NCBI RefSeq assembly: GCF_963920485.1
Contig: NZ_OY986431.1
Coordinates: 806,001 to 870,000 of the forward strand
Direction of reading: 5' to 3'
Length of the DNA: 64,000 nt
Source: Cyanobium usitatum str. Tous
GTDB lineage: Bacteria; Cyanobacteriota; Cyanobacteriia; PCC-6307; Cyanobiaceae
In this document: positions 8,250-16,457 of the stretch, in pieces
Numbering within the stretch: the first letter of the stretch is position 1
How the letters are laid out: each line of letters opens with the position of its first letter
Program-made: the position numbers and the translations under genes
The notes under the pieces: generated by a model
Databases searched by the model: none
Told to the model about the DNA's origin: nothing
The model's input: only the letters and a program-made list of their open reading frames with translations

Positions 8250-8860
8250 GCCCTGCCCATGCCGCGTTGGTAGGCCGGTCGGGCCTGGGTGGCGGCGATC
8301 GTGGCCTGCACGTTGGGGTAGGGGGTTAGATCGATCTGGGGAAAGAAGATCGGCAGATAGGCCAGGTAGGCATTTACGGCGCAGTCGGCAACGCTCCAGG
8401 CCGGATCGCCCCAAGGCCCTGCCAGCAGCGAACGGCCGCCTGCCAGCAGCCCATCAAGCACCCCCAGCAACTGGGGGAATTCCCTCTCCCGGTTGGCAGG
8501 CACAAACAGCGCCACTGCCAGGGTGGCATTGGCAAACAGGATCCACTGGTTTGCCAGGCCTCGCTGGGCCGCCACCTCAGCTGCCGTGCCAGTGAATTCG
8601 TTGGCGTGGTGATCGGCTAGGTGCAGGAGGATGGCTCCGCTTTCAAACAGCTGCAGCGGTTGGCCGCCTGGTGCGCGCAAGGTTTCATCCACCAGGGCTG
8701 GCACCTTGGCGAAGGGGTTGATGACACCAAAGCTCTCCCCCTTGTGTTCGCCTGCCTCCATGTCGAGCTGAATCCAGTCGTAGGCAATCCCCTTCTCCTC
8801 CAGATACCAGCGGGGCATGGAAGCGCGGCTGCGGGCGCCGCCGTAGAGCTTCAGGGTCAT
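8246..8860 (-). CDS. Glutathione S-transferase family protein
   Basis: A 204-residue protein with the N-terminal thioredoxin-like GST domain (MTLKLYGGARSRASMPRWYLEEKG, with the Ser/Arg-rich active-site loop, then VPALVD and the ESGAILLHLAD substrate/glutathione motif) and an all-helical C-terminal domain with the SVADCAVNAYLAYLP stretch. It probably conjugates or reduces glutathione adducts; specific substrate unknown. It overlaps the pdeM start by four bases, so the two are probably cotranscribed although GST is not a known part of the ligase-associated set. Confidence 0.88.
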   Translation of the reverse strand: MTLKLYGGARSRASMPRWYLEEKGIAYDWIQLDMEAGEHKGESFGVINPFAKVPALVDETLRAPGGQPLQLFESGAILLHLADHHANEFTGTAAEVAAQRGLANQWILFANATLAVALFVPANREREFPQLLGVLDGLLAGGRSLLAGPWGDPAWSVADCAVNAYLAYLPIFFPQIDLTPYPNVQATIAATQARPAYQRGMGRA

Positions 8861-9067
8861 GGCTTGGTGCTGAGTTGTTTAGGAGTTGCGGTAGAGCCGT
8901 TGGATGTCGGCGATGCTCGCCTTCTCTGCACCGCGGGCTGAGCCCCATCGGGCGCAAAGCCCCAGGTTGCCAGGTGCCAATGGTGCAACCAGCAAAAATG
9001 ACATCAGAAGGTGGATGGCTTAGACACCTCAGCGGCCATAGTTGACTTTGTAGTAGATGCTTCAGCC
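8861..9067. other. Intergenic region without recognised gene
   Basis: About 207 bases between the GST start and a short membrane peptide. It contains the GST promoter (reading left) and the leader of the small peptide (reading right). I see no convincing hairpin with T-run, tRNA or riboswitch. A TTGACT at about 9043 could be a -35-like element for the peptide, without a clear -10. Confidence 0.4.
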
Positions 9068-9148
9068 ATGACCATCGCCTTGTTGATTGCCCTGGCCGGT
9101 TCCTTGGCCCTGATGGCCGTGATCGTCAAGCGGCTTGAGCAGGCTTGA
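9068..9148 (+). CDS. 26-residue single-pass membrane peptide (hypothetical)
   Basis: A short ATG frame whose product is almost wholly hydrophobic for 19 residues, followed by the basic/acidic tail VKRLEQA and a TGA stop. It sits alone between the GST gene and the converging CHASE-GGDEF gene, which ends one base later. The size resembles the tiny transmembrane subunits of thylakoid complexes, but it matches none I know (PetL, PetM, PsbM, PsaI and Psb30 differ). No strong ribosome binding site precedes it. Could be spurious. Confidence 0.35.
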   Translation: MTIALLIALAGSLALMAVIVKRLEQA

Positions 9149-9149
9149 G

Positions 9150-11141
9150 CTAGCCGTTGCTAGAGGCTAAGACCCGGCTCACCTGCACCGGATTGGATTT
9201 GGCCCGCTTAGCGGTGTACATAGCGTTATCAGCTGCTGCTAGCAGCTGTTCGCAGGTGTTGCCATGCTCCGGAAAGCGGGCGACACCGACGCTGGCGGAA
9301 ATCTCAATGACCTTGTCGAGCTCGAGGAAGGCAGCCCGGCTGGCTTCCACCAGTTTCCAGGCCATGGCCTCAAGTTGCTCGGTGCCACCTGCTTGAGGCA
9401 CCAACACCACGAATTCATCACCCCCTTGGCGGCAGAGCAAGTCGCCTTGGCGGATCACGTTGCGGAAGCGATCGGCAACTATCTGCAGTACCCGATCGCC
9501 GATGCCGTGACCAAAACGGTCATTAACGGGCTTGAAGCCGTCGAGATCGAGGTAAAGCAAGCCGACGGCATGGCCGTGGCGTTTTGCCAGGGCTAGATGG
9601 GACTCAAGCTGCTCCATCAGCATGGAGCGATTGGCCAGGCCCGTCAGGATGTCGTGGTTTGCCGCGTACAGCACCGCTTCTTCTCTTTTACGGCGTTTGG
9701 TTACGTCCTGAAGCATTCCCACGTAGTAGCGGGGCTGGAGGTCGTCATCGCGCACGGTTGAAATGTTTAGGTGGTGATTGCGGATCTCGCCGCTACGCAA
9801 CCGATTCCAGATGTCGCCTTCCCAGAAGCCCTTGTTGGTTAGTTCATTCCACATTTCCGCGTAGTACGCATTGTCGTGACGCCCGGATTTGAGCAGGCTG
9901 GCGCGTTGCCCCTTGATTTCTGAGTTTCGGTAGCCGGTGAGTTGGGTGAAGGCGTTGTTGGCCATCAAGATTCGGCCTTCCGGGTTGCTCACGATGATCC
10001 CCTGACCGCTCTCGTCGAACACGGTGCTGGCTAGGGCCCGCTCCTGGGCTGCGGCCTCGCTGATCAAGAGGGCTTGCTTGGTAGCGAGGTGATTTGCCAC
10101 CAGCATGCGAGTGATCAGTGCTGACACCGTGCTGGCGCTTATCCCCATCAACAAATTGATCCAGTAGGCGCTGCTGATTCCGTTGGGTCCCACCAGCCTG
10201 GGGGCCAGTTGCACCCCTACAAGCCAGGTGCGGCCACCAATATTCAGCTTTTCGTAGGTGGGATGACGCAGCTCATTTCGGTTCAGCAGGTTGAGATTGT
10301 CAAAAAGCAAATCTTTGGCGTTTGGTTTGGTGCCATCGAATACGAGCACTCCAGTGCCCACCAGATCGATATTATTAATTGCACTGATGGCACTATTGAC
10401 TACATCGTTCATGCGCAGTGGTGAATAAGCCCACCCTCTTAAAATGCGTTGACTAGCCCCCGGTTGCTGGCCCTTATCGGTGTAGATCGGCACATAAATA
10501 AGAACTCCCCGCTGCAGATCCTCCTCGGTTTCCTGCAGGAGGCGCACCTTGCCGCTCAGGCTGGCATTGCCGGTTTGGGCAGCCCGTTGCATCGCCTGGC
10601 GGCGCACGGGCTCGGCATACATGTCGTAGCCAAAGGCCCGTTGATTGCGCCAGTCGAAGGGCTCAAGGAATTCGATGGCGCTGTAATTGGCTCGCGGACC
10701 GGGAGGGCGCACAACGAATTTTGGGAATCCTTCCTGGCGTAGGCGCTGTTCAAAGGCTGGTAGCTGGGCGCCTGGTATCCAGCTGCTGAATCCCACCCCC
10801 TGAACTCCATCTAGCTGGCCGGTGTTGAGGGCGAGGGTTTCGTAAAAGTTTCTGAATTCATCACGTTTTACCTCAGTGGATGCATTAAACAAACCCACCA
10901 CTGCGGCCAGCATTGTGATGTCAATTTCCAGCTTGCTGCGCAAGGTATCTATCAGGTTGTCGAGCAATGTGCTTTCGATGCGCTGATGTTCTTGGCTACC
11001 AAATCGTCGGGTCTGCTCGCTGACGCCGGCAGTTGTAATTAGCCCTAGCGCTAGTACCAGCCAGGGCATCATTATTACGGCATCCCTGGTGCCTAGGCGC
11101 CTGCGGAGCCGCTGTATCAGGATCCGGGGCCCTACCGGCAT
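9150..11141 (-). CDS. CHASE-PAS-GGDEF diguanylate cyclase
   Basis: A 663-residue signalling protein. Order: N-terminal membrane helix (about residues 20-40, MMPWLVLALGLITTAGV), periplasmic CHASE sensor (about 50-280), second membrane helix (about 320-340, YWINLLMGISASTVSAL), PAS domain (about 370-480, with SNPEGRILMANNAFTQLTGY) and GGDEF domain with intact GGDEF. An RxxD product-inhibition site (RQGD) lies exactly five residues before it. No EAL or HD-GYP domain follows, so it should make cyclic-di-GMP. ATG 11141 avoids overlap with the helicase gene ending at 11161. Ligand unknown. Confidence 0.9.
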   Translation of the reverse strand: MPVGPRILIQRLRRRLGTRDAVIMMPWLVLALGLITTAGVSEQTRRFGSQEHQRIESTLLDNLIDTLRSKLEIDITMLAAVVGLFNASTEVKRDEFRNFYETLALNTGQLDGVQGVGFSSWIPGAQLPAFEQRLRQEGFPKFVVRPPGPRANYSAIEFLEPFDWRNQRAFGYDMYAEPVRRQAMQRAAQTGNASLSGKVRLLQETEEDLQRGVLIYVPIYTDKGQQPGASQRILRGWAYSPLRMNDVVNSAISAINNIDLVGTGVLVFDGTKPNAKDLLFDNLNLLNRNELRHPTYEKLNIGGRTWLVGVQLAPRLVGPNGISSAYWINLLMGISASTVSALITRMLVANHLATKQALLISEAAAQERALASTVFDESGQGIIVSNPEGRILMANNAFTQLTGYRNSEIKGQRASLLKSGRHDNAYYAEMWNELTNKGFWEGDIWNRLRSGEIRNHHLNISTVRDDDLQPRYYVGMLQDVTKRRKREEAVLYAANHDILTGLANRSMLMEQLESHLALAKRHGHAVGLLYLDLDGFKPVNDRFGHGIGDRVLQIVADRFRNVIRQGDLLCRQGGDEFVVLVPQAGGTEQLEAMAWKLVEASRAAFLELDKVIEISASVGVARFPEHGNTCEQLLAAADNAMYTAKRAKSNPVQVSRVLASSNG

Positions 11142-11160
11142 TGCTGCAATTTTTGCGTAT

Positions 11161-13656
11161 CTACACCCTAGGCCCACCTTCTTCGGCCCGCTCTGCATCC
11201 TGGCGCACCCGTTCCAGACGCTGAAGTAGCGACTCATTACTCATCCGGTTGCTTAGGCGCTCGGCTAGCAAGGGGAAGGCCAGGGGGCCTGGCCGGGCGG
11301 TGCGCTCCAGCTGCAACCTGCATTGCTGCAGCCGCTGCAAGGCCCCGGTGATCCGGGGCAGATCAAGCTGTTCGCTGAGCACTTCGGATCTGGCCTGGGC
11401 TAATAGGCGGTTGGCGGGTTCGTGGCGGCTGAATACGTCGTAGAGCAGGGCGGCACTGATCTGCAGTTGACCGCCTGATTTGGACTGGCCGGGGTAGCCG
11501 TTCAGCACCAAGCCACTGATCTGGGCAATGGCGCGAAAACGCCTCCGGCATAGCTCTGAGAGGTTGATTGCCTGCTCCAGGTCGTCCTTGAGATCGCTGT
11601 CATCGAGCAGTTCTTCGGCATGTAGCTCAAACAGCTCTTCAAATGGATAGTTTTTCGGCGCCAGCAGTTCAAAGCCGTAGTCGTTTACCGACACCGTGAT
11701 CGTGCTGGCTTGGTGGCGGGCCAGGCGCCAGGCCCAGAGAAAGCCCAGGCCCTCATGCACAAAGCGCCCTTCAAATGGATAGACATAGAGGTGGCTGCCC
11801 TCGCGGCTGTTGCACACCTCCACCAGCAATTCGTGCTGCCTTGGTAGCCGGGAGAGCTGCACCTGGCGCTGCAGCAGGGGCTCGAGGGCCACAAGTTCGG
11901 GGCTATCGAGCTTGGCTTCCCCGGCTAGGGCGCGGGCGCAACGATCCACCTCGGCGCGCAGGTGGCGGCTGAGCAGGTCGGAGAGGGCCATCTGGCCGCC
12001 TGCCCAGGCGGGCACGGTGTTGCTTTTTTTGGAGCTGGCCTTCACCTGGGCCGTCATCTCCCGCAGCCGCACAAACTCCAGCTGCCGGCCCGCGAAGAAA
12101 AACACATCGCCGGCCTTGAGCCGGCCGATGAAGGCCTCTTCCACATGGCCGAGCACGGCACCGCGCACAAAGCGCACGGTTACGGCCCGGTCGGCGGTGA
12201 TGGTGCCGATGTGCAGGCGATGCATCCGGGCGATCGCCTTTTCCTTCACCAGAAAGAGCTCGCCTTCGCGCTCGAGCTTGCGGTAGCGCGGATAGGCGCT
12301 AAGGCAGTCGCCGCCGTGCTCAAGGAAGCGCAGACACCACTGCCAGTCGCTATCGCTGAGCTGGCGGTAGCTCCAGGCGCTGCGCACCGCCGCCAGGGCC
12401 TGGGCCGGTTCGAAGCCCGGGCCGCAGGCCAGGCTGGTGAGGTGCTGGAGCAGCACGTCGATCGGGGCGTTTGGCTGGCGCCTTTCCTCCACCAAACCCG
12501 CGGCCAGGCCGCGCCGCAGGGCGCTGAGCTCAAGCAATTCCAGGGCATGGGTGGGCATGAACAGCACCTGGGAGGTGCCGCCGGGGAGGTGGGCGCTGCG
12601 GCCAGCTCGCTGCAGCAGCCGGGCCACATTTTTGGCAGAGCCGATCTGCACTACCCGCTCCACCGGCTGGAAATCCACGCCCAGATCAAGGGAGCTGGTG
12701 CACACCACCCAACGCAGAGAGCCTGCTTTAACCCCGGCTTCGATCGCTTCGCGCTCAGCCCGGTCGATGGCGCTGTGGTGGAGCGCTAACGCGTGTTCCA
12801 TTTCCGGGCAGGCGTAGCGGAGGCATTGGTGCCAACGCTCTGCCTGGTTGCGAGTGTTGGTGAACAGCAGGGTGGAGACGCCGGGCTCCAGGGCCGCCAC
12901 CAGATCCTCATAGCGGCGCAAACCCAGGTGGCCGGCCCAGGGAAAGCCATCGATCGACTCGGGCAGCAGGCTACGGATCTCCGTGGCCCTGGCAATCGCT
13001 GCTGTGATCAGGCGGGGTTCGCTGCCGGTACCGACGGCGCTGCGGGCCGCCTCATCGAGATTGCCGATCGTGGCGCTGATCGCCCAGGTGCGCAGGCCGG
13101 GCCGCTGGCTGCGCAGCCAGCTCAGGCAGAGCTCGGTTTGGCTGCCCCGCTTGCTGCCCATCAACTCGTGCCACTCATCGAGCACCACCGCCTGCAGGCC
13201 GGCAAACAGGGCAAGGGCCTTGGGGTTGGCCAGCAGCAGGCTGAGCGATTCCGGCGTGGTGATCAGGATTTCGGGTGGGCTGCGCAGCTGCTTGCCGCGC
13301 TCGTAGCTGGAGGTGTCGCCATTGCGGATACCCACCCGCAGCGGCCAGCCCATCGCCGCGACCGGCTGCTGGATCGCCAGGGCCAGATCGCGGCTCAGGG
13401 CCCGCAGGGGGGTGAGATAGAGCAGGCGCAGGCCGGGTCTGGGCTCGGCCAGGAGCTCGGCAATCGGAGCCATCACGGCGGCATAGGTCTTGCCCGAGCC
13501 GGTGGGCACCTGGATCAGGCCGCTCTCGCCGGCCAGGTAGGCCTGCCAGCACTGGCGTTGGAACGGCAGGGGCGTCCAGCCCTGAAGCTCAAACCAGGCT
13601 TCGATCGGGGCCAGGAGATCGCAGGTCTTTGCTTGGCTCCGGGGCTTGCGGCTCAT
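11161..13656 (-). CDS. Ligase-associated DNA damage response DEXH-box helicase (Lhr-like)
   Basis: An 831-residue superfamily 2 helicase. Walker A PTGSGKT at residues 51-57, a DEWH box at 160-163, SATIGNLDEA (motif III), and GRSAHLPGGTSQV (motif VI region) are visible, followed by the Lhr winged-helix/C-terminal region (LVEVCNSREGSHLYVYPFEG). This is the short, ligase-associated Lhr-Core form, which unwinds DNA or RNA-DNA hybrids 3'-5'. It overlaps the DNA ligase stop by four bases, showing translational coupling: exonuclease, ligase, helicase in one operon. Confidence 0.92.
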   Translation of the reverse strand: MSRKPRSQAKTCDLLAPIEAWFELQGWTPLPFQRQCWQAYLAGESGLIQVPTGSGKTYAAVMAPIAELLAEPRPGLRLLYLTPLRALSRDLALAIQQPVAAMGWPLRVGIRNGDTSSYERGKQLRSPPEILITTPESLSLLLANPKALALFAGLQAVVLDEWHELMGSKRGSQTELCLSWLRSQRPGLRTWAISATIGNLDEAARSAVGTGSEPRLITAAIARATEIRSLLPESIDGFPWAGHLGLRRYEDLVAALEPGVSTLLFTNTRNQAERWHQCLRYACPEMEHALALHHSAIDRAEREAIEAGVKAGSLRWVVCTSSLDLGVDFQPVERVVQIGSAKNVARLLQRAGRSAHLPGGTSQVLFMPTHALELLELSALRRGLAAGLVEERRQPNAPIDVLLQHLTSLACGPGFEPAQALAAVRSAWSYRQLSDSDWQWCLRFLEHGGDCLSAYPRYRKLEREGELFLVKEKAIARMHRLHIGTITADRAVTVRFVRGAVLGHVEEAFIGRLKAGDVFFFAGRQLEFVRLREMTAQVKASSKKSNTVPAWAGGQMALSDLLSRHLRAEVDRCARALAGEAKLDSPELVALEPLLQRQVQLSRLPRQHELLVEVCNSREGSHLYVYPFEGRFVHEGLGFLWAWRLARHQASTITVSVNDYGFELLAPKNYPFEELFELHAEELLDDSDLKDDLEQAINLSELCRRRFRAIAQISGLVLNGYPGQSKSGGQLQISAALLYDVFSRHEPANRLLAQARSEVLSEQLDLPRITGALQRLQQCRLQLERTARPGPLAFPLLAERLSNRMSNESLLQRLERVRQDAERAEEGGPRV

Positions 13657-15296
13657 GGCGGGGCTGCCAGCAGGGCTAGAGCCGTGGCCAGGCTGTCGGC
13701 CTCGTGGGCGGGTTTGTCTTGGCGCCAGCGGGCGATGCGGGGGAAGCGCACTGCGATGCCGCTTTTATGGCGGCTGGAGCGCTGCAGCCCCTCAAAGGCC
13801 AGCTCAAAAACCTGCAGGGGCTGCACGGCCCGCACCGGCCCGAAGCGTTCAGTGGTGTGGCTGCGGATCCAGCGATCCAGCGCCGTGATCTCGCCATCGT
13901 TGAGGCCGGAGTAGGCCTTGGCGAAACTCACCAACTCGCCCTCGGCCCCGGGTTGGCGATCCCAGAGCCCAAAGGTGTAATCGGTGAATAGGTTGGCGCG
14001 GCGGCCACTGCCGGCCTGGGCGTAGAGCAGCACCGCATCGAGGGTGTATGGGTCGCGCTTGTGCTTCCACCACTGGCCCCGTTTGCGGCCGGCCAGGTAG
14101 GGCGAGGCGAGGCCCTTGAGCATCAGCCCTTCGGCGGCTGCGCTTGCGGCCTGCTGGCGCAGCGGCTCCAGCTGCTCCCAGGCCGTTAGGGCTAGGCGGG
14201 GGGATAGGCGCAGGAGCCCGGCTGCCGGGGTGGGTGTCGTTTCAGGCAGCTCTTGGAGCAGGTCTTCCAGGGCTGAACGGCGCTGGCTCAGGGGCCGCTG
14301 GCGCTGGTCGTCGCCCCCCAGCTCCAGCAGGTCGTAGGCCACGAAGGCTGCCGGACACTCAGCCAACAGCTTGCGGCCTGGTGCCTTGCGGCCCAGGCGG
14401 CGCTGCAGCTGGGCGAAGGGTGCCGGCTGGTCGGAGCCGGCGTGCCAAACCAGGATCTCGCCGTCGAGCACGGTGCCGTTGGCCAGGCAGCCTGCCGCTG
14501 CGAGCAATTCGGGGAAGGCAGCACCTATTAATTCTTCGCCGCGGCTCCACAAAAAAACCTCGTTGGCGCGGCGGATCAGCTGGCCGCGGATGCCGTCGAA
14601 CTTCCACTCCACCAGCCATTCGCTGGCGGGGCCGGCCGGCTGCTGCTCTAAAGGCGATGCCAGGTAAAAGGGGTAGGGGCGGCTGGGCACAGCTTCGGCT
14701 ACATCGGCTGGGGCCAGCAGGGCGGTGAGGGCGGCAGCACTGGGCTTGAAGCCGCCCATCAGCCGGTGCTGCAGCTGCGCTTCCTCCAGCCCGCTGAGGC
14801 GTGCCAGGGCACGCACCACCAGCCCCTGGGCCACGCCCACCCGCAGGCCGCCGGTGAGCAATTTGTTGGCTACCAGGAGTTCGGCCGGGCTCAGGCCCCG
14901 CCAGAGGTGGCGCACCGCCTCGGCCTGCTCGGCGCCATCAAGGGCGGCGGCGGCGGGCAGCAGCTGCTCCATCCAGGTGTGTAGGGAGTGGTGCAGGGGT
15001 TCGCTCGCCCCAGCTCCCACCTGGGCCCAAAGCAGGGCGATGGTTTCGGCCGAATCGCCCACCTGGGCGTAGCAGTCGTCGAACAACCACTCCGGCAGGG
15101 GGGAGCCCTCCAGGCAGATTTGGCGCAGCCGCCGTCCGGTGATTAGGCGCTTGCCCTGCTTGCCGAGCAGCACGTGCAGGGCCCAGGCGCCATCGGCTGC
15201 ATCAACACCACTGAAGTAGGCGACGAGGGCATCCACCCGGGCCTGGGTGCCGCTGCTGGCGTCAAGGGCTCTGTAGAGATCGGCGAAGCGACGCAT
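13653..15296 (-). CDS. ATP-dependent DNA ligase (repair-associated)
   Basis: A 547-residue ligase. After an N-terminal DNA-binding domain (residues 1-200) comes the adenylation motif VEWKFDGIRGQ with the nucleotidyl Lys at residue 232, then motif III-like VAYDLLELGGDD, motif IV region GLMLKGLASPY and motif V KHKRDPYTLDAVL. The C-terminal OB fold follows. This is the bacterial LigB/LigC-like enzyme of the ligase-associated repair set, distinct from the NAD-dependent replicative LigA. It lies between the exonuclease (six bases upstream) and the helicase (four-base overlap). Confidence 0.93.
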   Translation of the reverse strand: MRRFADLYRALDASSGTQARVDALVAYFSGVDAADGAWALHVLLGKQGKRLITGRRLRQICLEGSPLPEWLFDDCYAQVGDSAETIALLWAQVGAGASEPLHHSLHTWMEQLLPAAAALDGAEQAEAVRHLWRGLSPAELLVANKLLTGGLRVGVAQGLVVRALARLSGLEEAQLQHRLMGGFKPSAAALTALLAPADVAEAVPSRPYPFYLASPLEQQPAGPASEWLVEWKFDGIRGQLIRRANEVFLWSRGEELIGAAFPELLAAAGCLANGTVLDGEILVWHAGSDQPAPFAQLQRRLGRKAPGRKLLAECPAAFVAYDLLELGGDDQRQRPLSQRRSALEDLLQELPETTPTPAAGLLRLSPRLALTAWEQLEPLRQQAASAAAEGLMLKGLASPYLAGRKRGQWWKHKRDPYTLDAVLLYAQAGSGRRANLFTDYTFGLWDRQPGAEGELVSFAKAYSGLNDGEITALDRWIRSHTTERFGPVRAVQPLQVFELAFEGLQRSSRHKSGIAVRFPRIARWRQDKPAHEADSLATALALLAAPP

Positions 15297-15302
15297 GCCC
15301 GC

Positions 15303-16289
15303 TCAGGCCCCTAGCGGTTCGGCGCTGATCCCTTCCACCTCGCTCAGGTAGCGGGCCAGGCCGTCGCTGTTGCCGTGGGTCACGTACACCTGCCGGGCGC
15401 CGCTCTGCTTGACGCTCTGGATCAGGCCAGGCCAGTCGGCGTGGTCTGAGATTACGAAGCCGCGCTCATAGCCGCGGCGGCGACGAGCGCCGCGCACGGC
15501 CATCCAGCCGCTCACAAAGGCCGTTTGCGGCAGCTTGAAGCGCTTCATCCACAGCGAGCGGTGGGCTGAGGGCGGCGCGATCACGAGGCGGCCCGCCAGC
15601 GATTCCCCCTTGGCAATTGCGCTCACCGGCAGGGTGGGCGGCAGCCGCACCCCCGCCTCCCGGTAGGCCGGCATCAGCGCTTCCACGGCACCGTGCAACA
15701 GGATCTCGTCTTTGACACCGATGGCTGCGAGTTCGGCCAGCAGCCGCTGGGCCTTACCGAAGGCATAGGCAAACAGGATCGAGGTCCGCTCCGGCGCCGC
15801 CTGCCACCAGCTCAGGATCTCGCCGGCCACCTCGGCGCCGCTCTGCCAGCGATAGATCGGCAGGCCGAAGGTGGCCTCAGTAATAAATACGTCTGCCTGC
15901 ACCGGCTCGAACGGAGCGCAACTCGGGTCGGCGCAGCGCTTGTAGTCGCCGCTCACAAGCCAGCTCTCACCGCCCGCCTCCAGCCGGATTTGGGCGCTGC
16001 CCAGCACATGCCCGGCGCTGTGAAACGACACCCGGGCCTCACCAATTCGATGGGGGGCGCCGTAGTCGACCGGGATCAGGTTGATCGTGGCCCCCAGGCG
16101 CTGCCGCAGGATCGCTTCGCTGGCGCCCACCGCCCAATATTCGCCGCAGCCGGGCCGGGCGTGGTCGGCGTGGGCGTGGGTGATCAGGGCCCGGGGCACC
16201 GGCCCCACAGGATCGATCCAGGCTGCCGCCGCCGGGCAGTAGAGCCCCTGGGGGGTGTGCTCCAGCAGGCTGCCGGTGGGGAGGGGCAT
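15303..16289 (-). CDS. Ligase-associated DNA damage response exonuclease (metallo-beta-lactamase fold)
   Basis: A 328-residue protein with the beta-lactamase metal motif HAHADH (residues 38-43), a later FHSAGHVLGSAQI and VSGDYK, then a beta-CASP-like region and the C-terminal VYVTHG. It resembles SNM1-type nucleases and is the first gene of the ligase-associated operon, whose other members are the ligase, the helicase and PdeM. Nuclease polarity is not evident from sequence. A perfect TGTACAG/CTGTACA palindrome lies 114 bases upstream of its ATG. Confidence 0.9.
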   Translation of the reverse strand: MPLPTGSLLEHTPQGLYCPAAAAWIDPVGPVPRALITHAHADHARPGCGEYWAVGASEAILRQRLGATINLIPVDYGAPHRIGEARVSFHSAGHVLGSAQIRLEAGGESWLVSGDYKRCADPSCAPFEPVQADVFITEATFGLPIYRWQSGAEVAGEILSWWQAAPERTSILFAYAFGKAQRLLAELAAIGVKDEILLHGAVEALMPAYREAGVRLPPTLPVSAIAKGESLAGRLVIAPPSAHRSLWMKRFKLPQTAFVSGWMAVRGARRRRGYERGFVISDHADWPGLIQSVKQSGARQVYVTHGNSDGLARYLSEVEGISAEPLGA

Positions 16290-16457
16290 GGAATGGGTGA
16301 AATCCCAGTGAAGTCTGGCGCTTTGGTTGAGGGGCCAAGCCCACCTGCCGAGCTCGCGTAGTTAGCGGCTCGGTGGTGATTGTTTAGGAGTGTGCGGGAG
16401 TCTGTACAGCTGTACAAAACCCCGCAGGCGGCAATCAAGGACCAACCCCTAGGGGCC
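16290..16457. other. Intergenic region carrying the repair-operon control site
   Basis: This 168-base gap separates the nadA stop from the exonuclease start on the same strand. Besides the LexA-like palindrome it holds a CCCCTAGGGG inverted repeat (16446-16455) right behind nadA, too short and without a T-run to be called a terminator. Confidence 0.5.
16403..16416. promoter_or_regulatory. Putative LexA/SOS operator, perfect 14-bp palindrome
   Basis: TGTACAGCTGTACA is identical to its reverse complement and contains GTAC-N4-GTAC, the core of the cyanobacterial LexA box described as RGTAC-N3-DGTWC-B; the outermost bases deviate. It stands in the promoter region of the exonuclease-ligase-helicase operon, exactly where an SOS operator would make sense. 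Function is inferred. Confidence 0.6.

Noticed and set aside
11962-13914. Long plus-strand frames opposite the helicase and ligase genes (275 and 373 codons)
   Set aside because: They mirror the strong codon bias of well-supported minus-strand genes; the proteins are low-complexity and match nothing known to me.
16446-16455. CCCCTAGGGG palindrome as a terminator behind nadA
   Set aside because: Too short a stem, no loop and no T-run.
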